Of a stretch of 64,000 nt of DNA, positions 16,802 to 27,065 are shown piece after piece (positions within the stretch are counted from its first letter, which is position 1; the number at the start of each line of letters is the position of its first letter). Position numbers and translations under genes: made by a program. The DNA is from Pseudomonas fluorescens (GTDB lineage: Bacteria; Pseudomonadota; Gammaproteobacteria; Pseudomonadales; Pseudomonadaceae): the NCBI RefSeq assembly GCF_902498195.1, contig NZ_CABVIY010000004.1, positions 186,001 through 250,000 on the forward strand, in the 5' to 3' direction. The notes under the pieces are model-generated. The model saw only the letters and a program-made list of their open reading frames with translations. It ran no database searches and had not been told where the DNA came from.

Positions 16802-16828
16802 AGAGCCCAGCCATCGCGCTGGGCTCTT
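16802..16828. terminator. Bidirectional terminator between the small gene and carbonic anhydrase
   Basis: AGAGCCCAGC and GCTGGGCTCT form a 10-bp stem with a short loop between two convergent genes. The T-run is short on the plus side. Confidence 0.75.
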
Positions 16829-16851
16829 CGCATACGGCTCTTTCACTCGGC

Positions 16852-17604
16852 TCAGGCAATCAGTTCGACTTTACCGGTTGCCAGGCGGTAGATACCTCCT
16901 ACGATTTTCAGCTTGCCCTTGCCGAGCGCGTCAGTGAGCAAGGGTGTGGCTTTCTTGAGGACGTCGACCGAGTTTTTGACGTTTTGCACAGTCGCGTTTT
17001 CTACCAGGTCCCCGGGTTGCTTGATCACGCTCTCGATAGCCGGCTTGAGTGCGTCAGTCAGTTTCGGGATCTTCCCGGGGAACACTGTGTGATCTTTCAC
17101 GGCTTTTATGCCGGCCTCGATGGCGCCGCAACTTTCATGCCCCAATACCAGGATGAGCGGCGCGCCCAGCACGGCGACTCCGTACTCGATACTCGCCAAA
17201 CCTTCATCGGTGACGAAGTTGCCAGCCACGCGAATGGCGAAAAGATCGCCGCGTGCGGTATCGAACGCGTACTCGGGGGCGATGCGCGAGTCGGAACAAC
17301 TCAGGACCGCCACGAAGGGGTTCTGGCCGGAAACCAGGGCTTCACGTTCGTCCTTGAAGTCGTGCGTCTCGGAGTTGCCGCTGACGTAGCGCTCATTACC
17401 GGCCATCAACCTTTTGAGTGCCTCATCCGGACTGATGACGTTTTTCGGTTTGGGCGGCGCGGAGTCTGTTTGCGCTGCCTGAACAGGCCGGCCGGGCCAT
17501 ACACCCGCCAGTAGAAGGGCGCCGGCTCCTAATCCGGCAAGACGAAGAAAGTGACGACGATCATTCATTTTTGAAACAGAGTTTGAATCGCAGGATTCAC
17601 ACAT
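16852..17604 (-). CDS. Exported beta-class carbonic anhydrase
   Basis: The protein has beta-CA zinc ligands Cys and Asp/Arg in VLSCSDSRIAPE and His/Cys in GHESCGA. It interconverts CO2 and bicarbonate. An N-terminal segment (NDRRHFLRLAGLGAGALLLAGVWPG) looks like a twin-arginine-type signal, so the enzyme is probably periplasmic. The start is uncertain: the frame opens at 17604 (250 residues), while ATG 17568 gives 238 residues and places the signal nearer the start. Neither has a clear ribosome site. Substrate residues all appear intact. Confidence 0.88.
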   Translation of the reverse strand: MCESCDSNSVSKMNDRRHFLRLAGLGAGALLLAGVWPGRPVQAAQTDSAPPKPKNVISPDEALKRLMAGNERYVSGNSETHDFKDEREALVSGQNPFVAVLSCSDSRIAPEYAFDTARGDLFAIRVAGNFVTDEGLASIEYGVAVLGAPLILVLGHESCGAIEAGIKAVKDHTVFPGKIPKLTDALKPAIESVIKQPGDLVENATVQNVKNSVDVLKKATPLLTDALGKGKLKIVGGIYRLATGKVELIA

Positions 17605-17844
17605 GGTTGTGTACTCAGTTCAATTCGGTGGGAATGACAGCTATTGGGAGAGTGTCCGCAGGCACCTGCGGCACTGGAACGAGATAGTCTAGTCGGTCTG
17701 CAAGGTTATGGTTCGCGCTGGCTGCAGCAGCAGCTCGGTGGCGCGCGATCCCGTGTGTGACGAGCCGTGAGGCGGGTGCAAACCATTGATTCCTGGGCTA
17801 CTACTGACAGGTTGTTTTTATTTCTTCCTGACTGGAGTTTCTTG

Positions 17845-18300
17845 ATGCTGACTCACTGGCTGCTGGCGGCGGTTCACCTATTGGCCTTTGGCCTCGGGTT
17901 GTGGGCGGTTCTGGCGCGCGGTACGAACTTGCGGCGCCTGGCCGTCGGCACTGGGGAGGCGCGCAACGTGTTGGTTGCGGATAACCTTTGGGGCATTTGT
18001 GCGCTTGTCCTGCTGGTTACCGGTGGAATGAGAGCCTTTGGCGGGTACGAAAAAGGAACCGAGTACTACCTGCACCAGCCGCTGTTCCACCTCAAGATGA
18101 CGTTTTTCGTCCTGATCCTGCTGCTTGAGGTGGCGCCGATGGTCACGCTGATCAAATGGCGGGTGGCGCTCGCCCGTGGCCAGGCGATCGATACCGGGCG
18201 CGCGACGCTGTTTGCACGGATCAGTCATGTCGAAGCGCTATTGATGCTGCTGATGGTCGTTGCGGCCACGGGCATGGCGCGGGGGGTGACGTTTGGTTAG
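17845..18300 (+). CDS. DUF2214-type four-helix membrane protein
   Basis: The 151-residue product starts MLTHWLLAAVHLLAFGLGLW and has four membrane helices, with NLWGICALVLLVTGGMRAFGGYEKG and a YLHQPLFHLKMTFF segment typical of DUF2214 proteins. His residues in the helices suggest haem or metal contact, but no function is established. The ATG at 17845 follows GGAG. The 240 bases upstream hold no recognisable gene. Confidence 0.75.
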   Translation: MLTHWLLAAVHLLAFGLGLWAVLARGTNLRRLAVGTGEARNVLVADNLWGICALVLLVTGGMRAFGGYEKGTEYYLHQPLFHLKMTFFVLILLLEVAPMVTLIKWRVALARGQAIDTGRATLFARISHVEALLMLLMVVAATGMARGVTFG

Positions 18301-18383
18301 TCGCGAGTGACCAGCCAAGGGTGATGAGGTGGCCGACGGTGGGGCGAGCGACTGAAGCTGGGAGCGTTGTTGCACGAATCTTT

Positions 18384-18417
18384 AGCCAGCCTTCGTCCCG
18401 GAGCGAACGGGCTGGCT
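18384..18417. terminator. Hairpin between the DUF2214 gene and rsmE
   Basis: AGCCAGCC and GGCTGGCT form a perfect 8-bp stem between convergent genes. There is no T-run, so it may act as a weak terminator or a 3'-end stabiliser. Confidence 0.5.
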
Positions 18418-18427
18418 ACTGACTGCA

Positions 18428-18628
18428 TCAGGATTCAGGTGTTTGCGGTTTTGCCGGGGCGGTGAGGCCTGCCTGAATGCGCTGATAAATCTCTTCGCGA
18501 TGCACCGCGACGTCTTTCGGAGCGTTGATGCCGATCCTGACTTGCTGGCCGCTTACGCCGAGGATGGTGATCGTAATGTCATCACCAATGTTTATGCTTT
18601 CACCGACTTTGCGGGTGAGTATCAGCAT
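18428..18628 (-). CDS. rsmE: CsrA/RsmA-family RNA-binding regulator (RsmE type)
   Basis: This 66-residue protein is a CsrA-family translational repressor that binds GGA motifs at ribosome sites. It closely matches P. fluorescens Rsm[21 protein letters not shown], then [20 protein letters not shown]. The key binding residues (Leu4, Arg44 of the HREE segment) are present. The start is the ATG at 18628, preceded by AAGGAG. That ribosome site itself contains AAGGA, which would fit self-repression. It is free-standing, convergent with the DUF2214 gene. Confidence 0.9.
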   Translation of the reverse strand: MLILTRKVGESINIGDDITITILGVSGQQVRIGINAPKDVAVHREEIYQRIQAGLTAPAKPQTPES

Positions 18629-18878
18629 GGTCTTCTCCTTGATTGCTTTGTGGGGCACCTGATTCGGACAGTGCAGAGGTCGGTGGTATGTATAGATTAG
18701 TGCGAAGTCTCAAGTTTTGGGTGCCTCTTTCTGACGCGCAGATGCTGCATTAATTCCCAAGGCGTAACTATACAGAGGCCGTCACCATCATTCTCGTTGT
18801 TTTGCGCCCATTTTGCGGCACTCGGGAAGTATTCATGAGTGTTAAAATCCGCACTTTAAGCCTTCAGAGGGAATCGTT

Positions 18879-19244
18879 GTGCGCAAAATGGTTTGGGTAA
18901 TGGCAGTACTGGCGCTGGCGGGATGCGGTGAAGGCAAGCGTGTCGAGGTGCCAAAGCCTGCGCCAGCAGCGGTGGCCGCACCTGCGCAGGCATCGGCGCC
19001 GCAATGGGATCTGGAAGTGCGGGGTGAAACCCCCCAGGCCGTCAGCGACCTCAGCGGCTGGTTGATCGAACATAATTTCATGTCCAGTGTCGTCCGGGAA
19101 AACGGCAAGGTCCGCGTACTGATGGGGCCGTTCAATTCGAAAGCCGAAGCCGAGGCCAAGCAGGCGGAAGTGGGCGCGGCCATCATCAAGGCGAAGAAGC
19201 AGAACATCGAGCTGCTGGTGCTGGAACGTCCGGTCAGTGGCTAG
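18879..19244 (+). CDS. SPOR-domain lipoprotein
   Basis: The 121-residue product has a lipobox (VLALAGC) near residue 16, an Ala/Pro-rich linker, then a C-terminal SPOR-like domain (VVRENGKVRVLMGPFNSKAEAEAKQAEV). SPOR domains bind denuded peptidoglycan at division sites. The lipoprotein signal has no Asp after the Cys, so outer-membrane sorting is likely. The start is GTG at 18879 after AGAGGGA; an ATG three codons on is possible. It ends at a strong terminator. Confidence 0.8.
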   Translation: MRKMVWVMAVLALAGCGEGKRVEVPKPAPAAVAAPAQASAPQWDLEVRGETPQAVSDLSGWLIEHNFMSSVVRENGKVRVLMGPFNSKAEAEAKQAEVGAAIIKAKKQNIELLVLERPVSG

Positions 19245-19249
19245 AAACG

Positions 19250-19282
19250 CCAAGGCCTCGGGGGATGAACCCGAGGCCTTGG
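19250..19282. terminator. Bidirectional rho-independent terminator
   Basis: CCAAGGCCTCGGG and CCCGAGGCCTTGG form a perfect 13-bp stem with a seven-base loop. It has an A-rich left flank and TGTTT on the right and lies between convergent genes. Confidence 0.85.
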
Positions 19283-19298
19283 TGTTTGCAGCGGTCGC

Positions 19299-19988
19299 TC
19301 AGCCGCAGGTTTTCATGTCGACGGGGCCGACAAACTCGTTGCCGCGCCCCATGACGCACGCCACGCTCTGGTTGCGTTGACGTTCCCAGGCCTGCACCGG
19401 GTAGGTTTTGTCCCAGGCTTCATACAGTTGCCGGTCCTGTTTCGACAAGCGCAACCCGTACTGCTTGCTCATGTAGAAATAAGTCCGGGCGATCATGCCG
19501 CGAATGGACGGGCGAGGCATCACCTTCTTCGCCTTGAAGTCGACCTGGGTCAGGCACGAGCCATATTGACCCGATTGTTCGGGCAGCCAGCCGAAACTGA
19601 AGTTGCTGCGATCACCATTCACCTCACCGATGCTGGGCACCAGGTTATGCAGATCGGCTTCGGCAGTCTGGTAAACGGGGTCGTAGCGCGTGCACTGCTT
19701 GCGGCCGCCTTCCTGCCAGCACTGACGCTGATGGCCGATCTGCCAGGCCGGGACAATGTGTTCCCACTCGATACGGGCAGCGCGCTTGGCATTTTTACGC
19801 GGCACATACCCGCAGGCTGCGAGGTTCACCCGGTTGCCGGTGTATTTGCAGCCGCAATAAAACTCGGTGGATTGGGGCGCGTACAGCTTCCAGGCAACTT
19901 TCTTGGCTTCATTGAACGTGCGCGGTGCGTCGGCCTGGGCGCCCATGGCGAACAACAAAAACAGCAAGGCAAAACAACGGACACTCAT
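19299..19988 (-). CDS. endA: Endonuclease I (EndA family), exported
   Basis: The 229-residue protein has a signal peptide ending near residue 19 (FAMGAQA) and the EndA core: the metal-finger nuclease segment RIEWEHIVPAWQIGHQRQCW, then DLHNLVPSIGEVNGDRSNFSFGW. Eight or so Cys suggest disulfides in the periplasm. EndA cuts double-stranded DNA non-specifically outside the cytoplasm. The frame is open to 20102, but the ATG at 19988 starts the signal peptide and follows the DUF1654 gene by four bases, so the two genes are probably co-transcribed. Confidence 0.9.
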   Translation of the reverse strand: MSVRCFALLFLLFAMGAQADAPRTFNEAKKVAWKLYAPQSTEFYCGCKYTGNRVNLAACGYVPRKNAKRAARIEWEHIVPAWQIGHQRQCWQEGGRKQCTRYDPVYQTAEADLHNLVPSIGEVNGDRSNFSFGWLPEQSGQYGSCLTQVDFKAKKVMPRPSIRGMIARTYFYMSKQYGLRLSKQDRQLYEAWDKTYPVQAWERQRNQSVACVMGRGNEFVGPVDMKTCG

Positions 19989-19992
19989 TGAC

Positions 19993-20262
19993 TCAGTCTT
20001 CCTTCGGCACAACCCAGAAAACCTGCACGCCGCCATCGTCGCGATAGGCGAGGGTGACGTTGTCGTTTTCATCGATTTCTTCGAGCAATCGCTCCCATTC
20101 ATCCACGGGCTCGTCCGGAAGACGGAAAATCAGGGCGGCCTTGGCTTTTTGAGCGGTGGGGGAGTTGATGATTTTCTGAACGCGCAGGCCCATGCGGACA
20201 TAGGCGTCGAGTGAGGCGGAGGTGGTGTCCACAGGATTATCCTTATTAAGCTGTACGTGCAT
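19993..20262 (-). CDS. DUF1654 protein (chromosomal copy)
   Basis: The 89-residue protein has the DUF1654 signature: YVRMGLRVQKIINSP in the first half, then a DEWERLLEEIDENDNVTL strand-helix unit. Its function is not established; the family is confined largely to pseudomonads. It lies four bases before endA on the same strand. A second, divergent DUF1654 gene occurs in the prophage immunity region of this window (53737-54042), which is notable. Confidence 0.85.
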   Translation of the reverse strand: MHVQLNKDNPVDTTSASLDAYVRMGLRVQKIINSPTAQKAKAALIFRLPDEPVDEWERLLEEIDENDNVTLAYRDDGGVQVFWVVPKED

Positions 20263-20384
20263 ACAGTATTTAACTGTAGGCTTTTTCGCAACTGCTTAAA
20301 ATTCAAGAAAATCCTCTGACAGCGACTTTTGCTGTTTGGTGTAGGACGAGGCCCCTTTTTTTGTCAGGCGGGGAGGGTGTGAGA

Positions 20385-20410
20385 ACCACTCGCCAAGGTT
20401 GGCGAGTGGT
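20385..20410. terminator. Hairpin after ansB
   Basis: ACCACTCGCCAA and TTGGCGAGTGGT form a perfect 12-bp stem with a two-base loop just downstream of the asparaginase gene. There is no clear T-run on either side. Confidence 0.6.
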
Positions 20411-20450
20411 CAAAACGATGCCCGACCGGAATCGCTCGGGCGAAGGCGAA

Positions 20451-21695
<1,245 letters not shown>

Positions 21696-21752
21696 TTAAA
21701 CAAGTTGTGCCGTGTGGTGTGTCCGGCTTTCCGACTGTCTGTCATTTTCGCG

Positions 21753-21766
21753 TTCGGCTAGCCGAA
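21753..21766. repeat. 14-bp palindrome in the gap between ansB and the next gene
   Basis: TTCGGCTAGCCGAA is a perfect palindrome lying about 80 bases before the next gene, within a 307-base intergenic region (21540-21846). It could be an operator. Nothing else in this gap looks like a gene. Confidence 0.45.
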
Positions 21767-21846
21767 AGCCGTGTCGTGAATCGGCGCTAAAGAAACCTGT
21801 GCGCAGGTCGATCTCTTCTGAGGAATCTTTAATTCAGGGAGTTCAC

Positions 21847-22284
21847 ATGTCGGCTGTCGGTTTTCCAAGCGCATCCGTGATCAACATCGGCGGCAAACCG
21901 CCGGCAGCTGTCGAAGCATTGAATGAAGCGGCGTCTGACACGGCCGGCCAGCGCCTGGGCCTGGAGGAGGGCGAGAAAAAGGCCGTCAGTCTTGGCGGCG
22001 TTCGCGGTTCTGAAACCGAAAGCGGTGGCGGTCAGAGCATTACGGTGAAGACGCTGCTCAAGCGTATGCAGGAGTTGCAACAACTTCTGCGCGAACAGCA
22101 GCAGCAACTGGCAGCCACGCAAGCCAAGGAATTCCCGACCCCGGAAGCCAAGGCGACGGCGGTCATGGCCATTCAAAGTCAGATCGCCAGTACCTCAGCC
22201 GCCCTGTCGCAAGTAGCCGCCGCCCTGGCGAAGGAACTGACCAGCGCCGCCGCCACTGGTAACGTGATCAGTACGACGGCGTGA
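21847..22284 (+). CDS. Coiled-coil protein of unknown function
   Basis: The 145-residue protein is hydrophilic with a central coiled coil (KTLLKRMQELQQLLREQQQQLAA, residues about 68-93) and an Ala/Ser-rich helical tail. There is no signal peptide or membrane segment. GGGAG precedes the ATG at 21847; the open frame upstream to 21712 lacks such a site. It resembles small Pseudomonas hypothetical proteins. It is not co-directional by operon with rbs: a promoter lies between. Confidence 0.7.
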   Translation: MSAVGFPSASVINIGGKPPAAVEALNEAASDTAGQRLGLEEGEKKAVSLGGVRGSETESGGGQSITVKTLLKRMQELQQLLREQQQQLAATQAKEFPTPEAKATAVMAIQSQIASTSAALSQVAAALAKELTSAAATGNVISTTA

Positions 22285-22338
22285 CTGAAACCGTCCGTTT
22301 TGTTCACTCTTCGATTCTGGGAAGGCGCTTTCCGGTCG

Positions 22339-22388
22339 TTGACAAATTTTGACAAGGTTCGCATAGTTCGATCTCGCAAACGTTTGCG
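22339..22388 (+). promoter_or_regulatory. rbs operon promoter with RbsR-type operator
   Basis: TTGACA (22339-22344) and CATAGT (22362-22367) are 17 bases apart. Just downstream, at the expected transcription start, is the perfect palindrome CGCAAACGTTTGCG (22375-22388), of the LacI-family type with a central CG. RbsR, encoded in the operon, is the likely binder. A second TTGACA begins at 22349. Confidence 0.8.
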
Positions 22389-22482
22389 TGGCATTTTCGG
22401 TAGATAAAATCCATCGTCGATCGCCCCCGGCTTATTCTTGCGCAAGCGTTGCTCACAATAATCATAAGATCGGAGTGAACCC

Positions 22483-23436
22483 ATGAAGCTGCCATTCGCT
22501 GGACGTCTTCTCGCTGTCGCTATGCTGGCGGCCGCATCCGTCACGCTGCCTGTCTCGTCGGCTTTCGCCGAGTCCCCGGAAAAGCCCAAAGTCGCACTGG
22601 TGATGAAATCCCTGGCCAACGAATTTTTCCTGACCATGGAAGACGGCGCCAAGGCCTACCAGAAAGACCACGCCGACGAATTCGAATTGATTTCCAACGG
22701 GATCAAGGACGAAACGGACACCGCTGGCCAGACGCGCATCGTCGAGCAAATGATCCTGGCCAAAGTTAATGCGCTGGTCATCGCGCCGGCTGACTCCAAA
22801 GCCATGGTACCGGTCATCAAGAAAGCCATGGACGCCGGTATTACCGTTATCAACATCGACAATCAGCTGGATCCTGCTGTCGTCAAAAGCAAAAACATCA
22901 GTGTCCCCTTCGTAGGCCCGGATAATCGCAAAGGTGCGCGCATGGTCGGCGAATATCTGGCCAAGCAGCTCAAGGCCGGTGACGAAGTCGGCATCATCGA
23001 AGGCGTGTCGACCACCACCAACGCGCAAGCCCGCACCGCGGGTTTCAAGGATGCAATGGAAGCCGCGCAGATCAAGGTGGTGTCCGTGCAGTCCGGTGAC
23101 TGGGAGATCGACAAAGGCAACAAAGTGGCTGCCTCGATACTCAGTGAGTATCCAGAAGTGAAAGCCCTGCTGGCCGGTAACGACAGCATGGCGGTGGGTG
23201 TCGTGTCTGCCGTGCGTGCCGCCGGCAAGGCTGGCAAGGTGCAAGTGGTCGGTTACGACAACATCAACGCCATCAAACCGATGCTCAAGGACGGCCGCGT
23301 GCTGGCCACCGCCGATCAGTTCGCCGCCAAACAGGCGGTGTTCGGTATCGAGACGGCGCTGAAAATCATCAAGGGCGAAAAAGTCGACAGCGCCAACGGC
23401 GTGATCGAGACGCCGGTAGAGCTGGTTACCCAGTAA
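22483..23436 (+). CDS. rbsB: Ribose ABC transporter, periplasmic binding protein
   Basis: The 317-residue protein has a signal peptide of about 29 residues and the sugar-binding-protein fold: VALVMKSLANEFFLTMEDGA at the start of the mature part, NIDNQLDP, and LLAGNDSMAVGVVSA in the second lobe. It binds ribose in the periplasm and feeds RbsAC. It is the first gene of the rbs operon, after the operator. Confidence 0.92.
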   Translation: MKLPFAGRLLAVAMLAAASVTLPVSSAFAESPEKPKVALVMKSLANEFFLTMEDGAKAYQKDHADEFELISNGIKDETDTAGQTRIVEQMILAKVNALVIAPADSKAMVPVIKKAMDAGITVINIDNQLDPAVVKSKNISVPFVGPDNRKGARMVGEYLAKQLKAGDEVGIIEGVSTTTNAQARTAGFKDAMEAAQIKVVSVQSGDWEIDKGNKVAASILSEYPEVKALLAGNDSMAVGVVSAVRAAGKAGKVQVVGYDNINAIKPMLKDGRVLATADQFAAKQAVFGIETALKIIKGEKVDSANGVIETPVELVTQ

Positions 23437-23491
23437 TCCTCTGGCGACACAACGGTGCTCGCCTGTCCGGGCGAGCGCATGGAGAGTTTTT

Positions 23492-25045
23492 ATGTCCGTT
23501 CGCGCTCCGAACGCTGTCCTCTCGGTCAGCGGTATCGGCAAGACCTACGCCCAACCGGTCCTGACCGGCATCGACCTGACGCTCATGCGCGGTGAAGTGC
23601 TGGCGCTGACCGGCGAGAACGGTGCCGGCAAGAGCACGCTGTCGAAGATCATTGGCGGGCTGGTCACGCCGACCACTGGCCAGATGCAGTTCCAGGGGCA
23701 GGATTATCGCCCCGGCAGCCGGACCCAGGCTGAAGACCTGGGCATCCGCATGGTCATGCAGGAACTCAACCTGCTGCCGACCCTGTCGGTGGCGGAAAAC
23801 CTGTTTCTCGATAACCTGCCAAGCCACGGTGGCTGGATCAGTCGCAAGCAGCTGCGCAAGGCTGCGATCGAAGCCATGGCGCAGGTCGGGCTGGATGCGA
23901 TCGATCCGGACACCCTGGTCGGCGAGCTTGGCATCGGTCACCAGCAAATGGTCGAGATCGCCCGTAACCTGATCGGCGATTGCCATGTGCTGATCCTCGA
24001 CGAACCGACTGCGATGCTCACGTCCCGTGAAGTCGAAATGCTGTTCGAGCAGATCACTCGCCTGCAGGCCCGTGGTGTGTCGATCATCTATATCTCCCAT
24101 CGCCTCGAAGAGCTGGCCCGGGTCGCCCAGCGCATTGCGGTGCTGCGTGACGGCAATCTGGTGTGCGTCGAGCCGATGGCCAATTACAACAGCGAGCAAC
24201 TGGTCACCTTGATGGTCGGCCGGGAGCTGGGCGAACACATCGACATGGGGCTGCGCAACATCGGCGCGCCGGCGTTGACGGTCAAGGGCCTGACCCGCGC
24301 CGACAAGGTCCGGGACGTGTCCTTCGAAGTGCGCGCCGGCGAGATTTTCGGCATTTCCGGGCTGATTGGGGCAGGGCGCACCGAACTGCTGCGCCTGATC
24401 TTCGGCGCCGATACAGCGGACAGCGGCACGGTGGCGCTGGGTTCGCCCGCGCAGGTCGTCAGCATTCGTTCACCGGTGGATGCGGTCGGTCACGGCATCG
24501 CCCTGATCACCGAAGACCGCAAGGGTGAAGGCTTGCTGCTGACGCAATCGATCGGCGCCAATATTGCGCTGGGCAACATGCCCGGCATTTCCAGCGGCGG
24601 TTTCGTCAATCAGGGTGACGAGGCGGCGCTGGCCCGGCGACAGATCGATGCCATGCACATCCGCAGCTCCGGCCCGACACAATTGGTGTCCGAACTGTCT
24701 GGCGGTAACCAGCAGAAAGTGGTGATCGGTCGTTGGCTGGAACGCGACTGCTCGGTGCTGTTGTTCGACGAGCCGACCCGGGGCATCGACGTCGGCGCCA
24801 AGTTCGACATCTATGCGCTGCTCGGTGAGCTGACTCGACAGGGCAAGGCGCTGGTGGTGGTGTCCAGCGACCTGCGCGAATTGATGCTGATCTGCGACCG
24901 CATCGGCGTGTTGTCGGCGGGGCGTCTGATCGACACCTTCGAACGCGACAGCTGGACCCAGGATGATTTGCTTGCCGCCGCATTTGCCGGCTACCAAAAA
25001 CGTGATGCGCTGCTCAACGAAGCGGCGCCTAGGGATCTTCCATGA
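23492..25045 (+). CDS. rbsA: Ribose ABC transporter, ATP-binding protein
   Basis: The 517-residue protein carries two fused ABC domains. The first has Walker A GENGAGKS, a degenerate signature GIGHQQMVEIAR and Walker B LILDEPT. The second has the weakened loop GLIGAGRTE typical of the second RbsA domain, LSGGNQQKVVIGRW and LLFDEPTRGIDVG. It powers ribose import and overlaps rbsC by four bases (ATGA). Confidence 0.94.
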   Translation: MSVRAPNAVLSVSGIGKTYAQPVLTGIDLTLMRGEVLALTGENGAGKSTLSKIIGGLVTPTTGQMQFQGQDYRPGSRTQAEDLGIRMVMQELNLLPTLSVAENLFLDNLPSHGGWISRKQLRKAAIEAMAQVGLDAIDPDTLVGELGIGHQQMVEIARNLIGDCHVLILDEPTAMLTSREVEMLFEQITRLQARGVSIIYISHRLEELARVAQRIAVLRDGNLVCVEPMANYNSEQLVTLMVGRELGEHIDMGLRNIGAPALTVKGLTRADKVRDVSFEVRAGEIFGISGLIGAGRTELLRLIFGADTADSGTVALGSPAQVVSIRSPVDAVGHGIALITEDRKGEGLLLTQSIGANIALGNMPGISSGGFVNQGDEAALARRQIDAMHIRSSGPTQLVSELSGGNQQKVVIGRWLERDCSVLLFDEPTRGIDVGAKFDIYALLGELTRQGKALVVVSSDLRELMLICDRIGVLSAGRLIDTFERDSWTQDDLLAAAFAGYQKRDALLNEAAPRDLP

Positions 25046-26019
25046 AAACCGCATCATTGGCCGGCAAACGCAGCGGCAACTTTTATGGCCTCGGCACTTA
25101 TCTGGGCCTGGCCGGCGCCTTGCTGGCAATGGTCGTGCTGTTCTCGATCCTGAGCAGCCATTTTCTGTCTTACGACACCTTCAGTACGTTGGCCAACCAG
25201 ATCCCGGACCTGATGGTGCTGGCGGTCGGCATGACGTTCGTGTTGATCATCGGTGGCATCGACCTGTCGGTGGGCTCGGTGCTGGCGCTCGCGGCTTCGA
25301 CGGTCAGCGTGGCGATTCTCGGCTGGGGCTGGAGCGTCCTGCCGGCGGCGTTGCTCGGCATGGCCGCGGCTGCGCTGGCGGGGACCATCACCGGCTCGAT
25401 CACCGTGGCATGGCGTATTCCCTCGTTCATCGTGTCCCTGGGCGTGCTGGAAATGGCCCGCGGCGTGGCGTATCAGATGACCGGCTCGCGCACGGCCTAC
25501 ATCGGCGATGCCTTTGCCTGGTTGTCCAACCCGATCGCCTTCGGGATTTCGCCGTCGTTCATCATTGCCTTGCTGATCATTTTCATCGCCCAGGCGGTAT
25601 TGACCCGCACCGTGTTCGGTCGCTACCTGATCGGTATCGGCACCAACGAAGAAGCGGTACGACTGGCCGGCATCAATCCCAAGCCTTACAAAATCCTGGT
25701 GTTCAGCCTGATGGGGTTGCTGGCCGGGATCGCCGCGCTGTTTCAGATTTCACGCCTGGAAGCGGCTGACCCGAACGCCGGCTCCGGGCTGGAGCTGCAA
25801 GTGATCGCTGCGGTGGTCATCGGCGGCACCAGCCTCATGGGCGGGCGTGGCTCGGTGATCAGTACGTTCTTCGGCGTCTTGATCATTTCCGTATTGGCCG
25901 CCGGCCTGGCGCAGATCGGCGCCACCGAGCCGACCAAACGCATCATCACCGGCGCGGTGATCGTGGTCGCGGTGGTGCTCGACACCTACCGCAGTCAACG
26001 CGCAAGCCGGCGGACCTGA
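25042..26019 (+). CDS. rbsC: Ribose ABC transporter, permease
   Basis: The 325-residue membrane protein has about eight to ten helices and RbsC landmarks: FVLIIGGIDLSVGSVLAL, RYLIGIGTNEEAVRLAGIN, then VIGGTSLMGGRGSVISTFFG. Two copies form the ribose channel in the inner membrane. It overlaps rbsA by four bases and is followed by rbsR after three. Confidence 0.94.
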   Translation: MKTASLAGKRSGNFYGLGTYLGLAGALLAMVVLFSILSSHFLSYDTFSTLANQIPDLMVLAVGMTFVLIIGGIDLSVGSVLALAASTVSVAILGWGWSVLPAALLGMAAAALAGTITGSITVAWRIPSFIVSLGVLEMARGVAYQMTGSRTAYIGDAFAWLSNPIAFGISPSFIIALLIIFIAQAVLTRTVFGRYLIGIGTNEEAVRLAGINPKPYKILVFSLMGLLAGIAALFQISRLEAADPNAGSGLELQVIAAVVIGGTSLMGGRGSVISTFFGVLIISVLAAGLAQIGATEPTKRIITGAVIVVAVVLDTYRSQRASRRT

Positions 26020-26022
26020 ATC

Positions 26023-27042
26023 ATGGCAACGATCAAAGATGTGGCAGCCCTTGCGGGGATTTCCTACACCACGGTTTCCCACGTGGTGAACAAGACCCGA
26101 CCGGTCAGTGAAGAAGTGCGGATCAAGGTCGAGGCGGCAATCAAGACCCTGGACTACGTGCCCAGCGCCGTGGCCCGCTCGCTCAAGGCCAAGACCACGG
26201 CCACCATCGGTTTGCTGGTGCCCAATAGCCTCAACCCTTACTTTGCCGAACTGGCCCGTGGCATCGAGGATTACTGCGAGCGCAACGGTTATTGCGTGAT
26301 CCTCTGCAACTCCGACGACAACCCGGACAAACAACGCAGCTACTTGCGCGTGCTGCTGGAAAAACGCATCGACGGGCTGATCGTTGCGTCGGCGGGCGGC
26401 GACAGCGGGTTGGCGCAGGGCTTGTCGGGTGTGCGCACGCCGATGGTGATCGTCGACCGCGGGCTGGAAGGCGTCGATGCGGACCTGGTGCGCATCGATC
26501 ACGAATACGGGGCCTACCTGGCGACCCGGCATCTGCTGGAACTCGGGCATCGGGATATCGCCACCATCAGCGGCCCGGCGACCACCAGCGTGGCGCAAAT
26601 GCGTCTGGCCGGTTTTTGCCGAGCGTTGAAAGACGCAGGCGTCCGGGTGCCGGTCGAGCGCATGCTGGAAAGCGACTTCACCAGCACTGGCGGGTACAAC
26701 GCCGCCGCGACCCTGCTAGAGCGCAACCCGCCCAGCGCCATCTTCGCCGCCAACGACATGATCGGCATCGGCGTGCTGCGCGCTGCCGCCGAGCGCAACG
26801 TGCGCGTACCGACGGAGCTGTCGGTGATCGGCTTCGACGACATCCAGATGAGCCGCTACGTCTACCCGGCATTGACCACCGTCGGCCAGTCGATCCTGCA
26901 ACTCGGCGAGATGGCCGCCGAAGTGTTGCTGCGCAGGATTGCCACGCCGGACCTGGCCACCGAACAACGAATCGTGACGCCAAGCATCGTCATGCGGGAA
27001 TCGACGGCACCGCTGGCCGGTGTATTCGCCGAGTACCGCTAA
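26023..27042 (+). CDS. rbsR: LacI-family repressor of the ribose operon
   Basis: The 339-residue protein opens with the LacI helix-turn-helix (TIKDVAALAGISYTTVSHV) and hinge, followed by a periplasmic-binding-like effector domain. It sits inside the operon it probably represses, between rbsC and rbsK, and the CGCAAACGTTTGCG palindrome before rbsB is a typical LacI-family operator. Ribose is the expected inducer. Confidence 0.92.
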   Translation: MATIKDVAALAGISYTTVSHVVNKTRPVSEEVRIKVEAAIKTLDYVPSAVARSLKAKTTATIGLLVPNSLNPYFAELARGIEDYCERNGYCVILCNSDDNPDKQRSYLRVLLEKRIDGLIVASAGGDSGLAQGLSGVRTPMVIVDRGLEGVDADLVRIDHEYGAYLATRHLLELGHRDIATISGPATTSVAQMRLAGFCRALKDAGVRVPVERMLESDFTSTGGYNAAATLLERNPPSAIFAANDMIGIGVLRAAAERNVRVPTELSVIGFDDIQMSRYVYPALTTVGQSILQLGEMAAEVLLRRIATPDLATEQRIVTPSIVMRESTAPLAGVFAEYR

Positions 27043-27065
27043 ATTGAATGAATGAGTAGCAATGA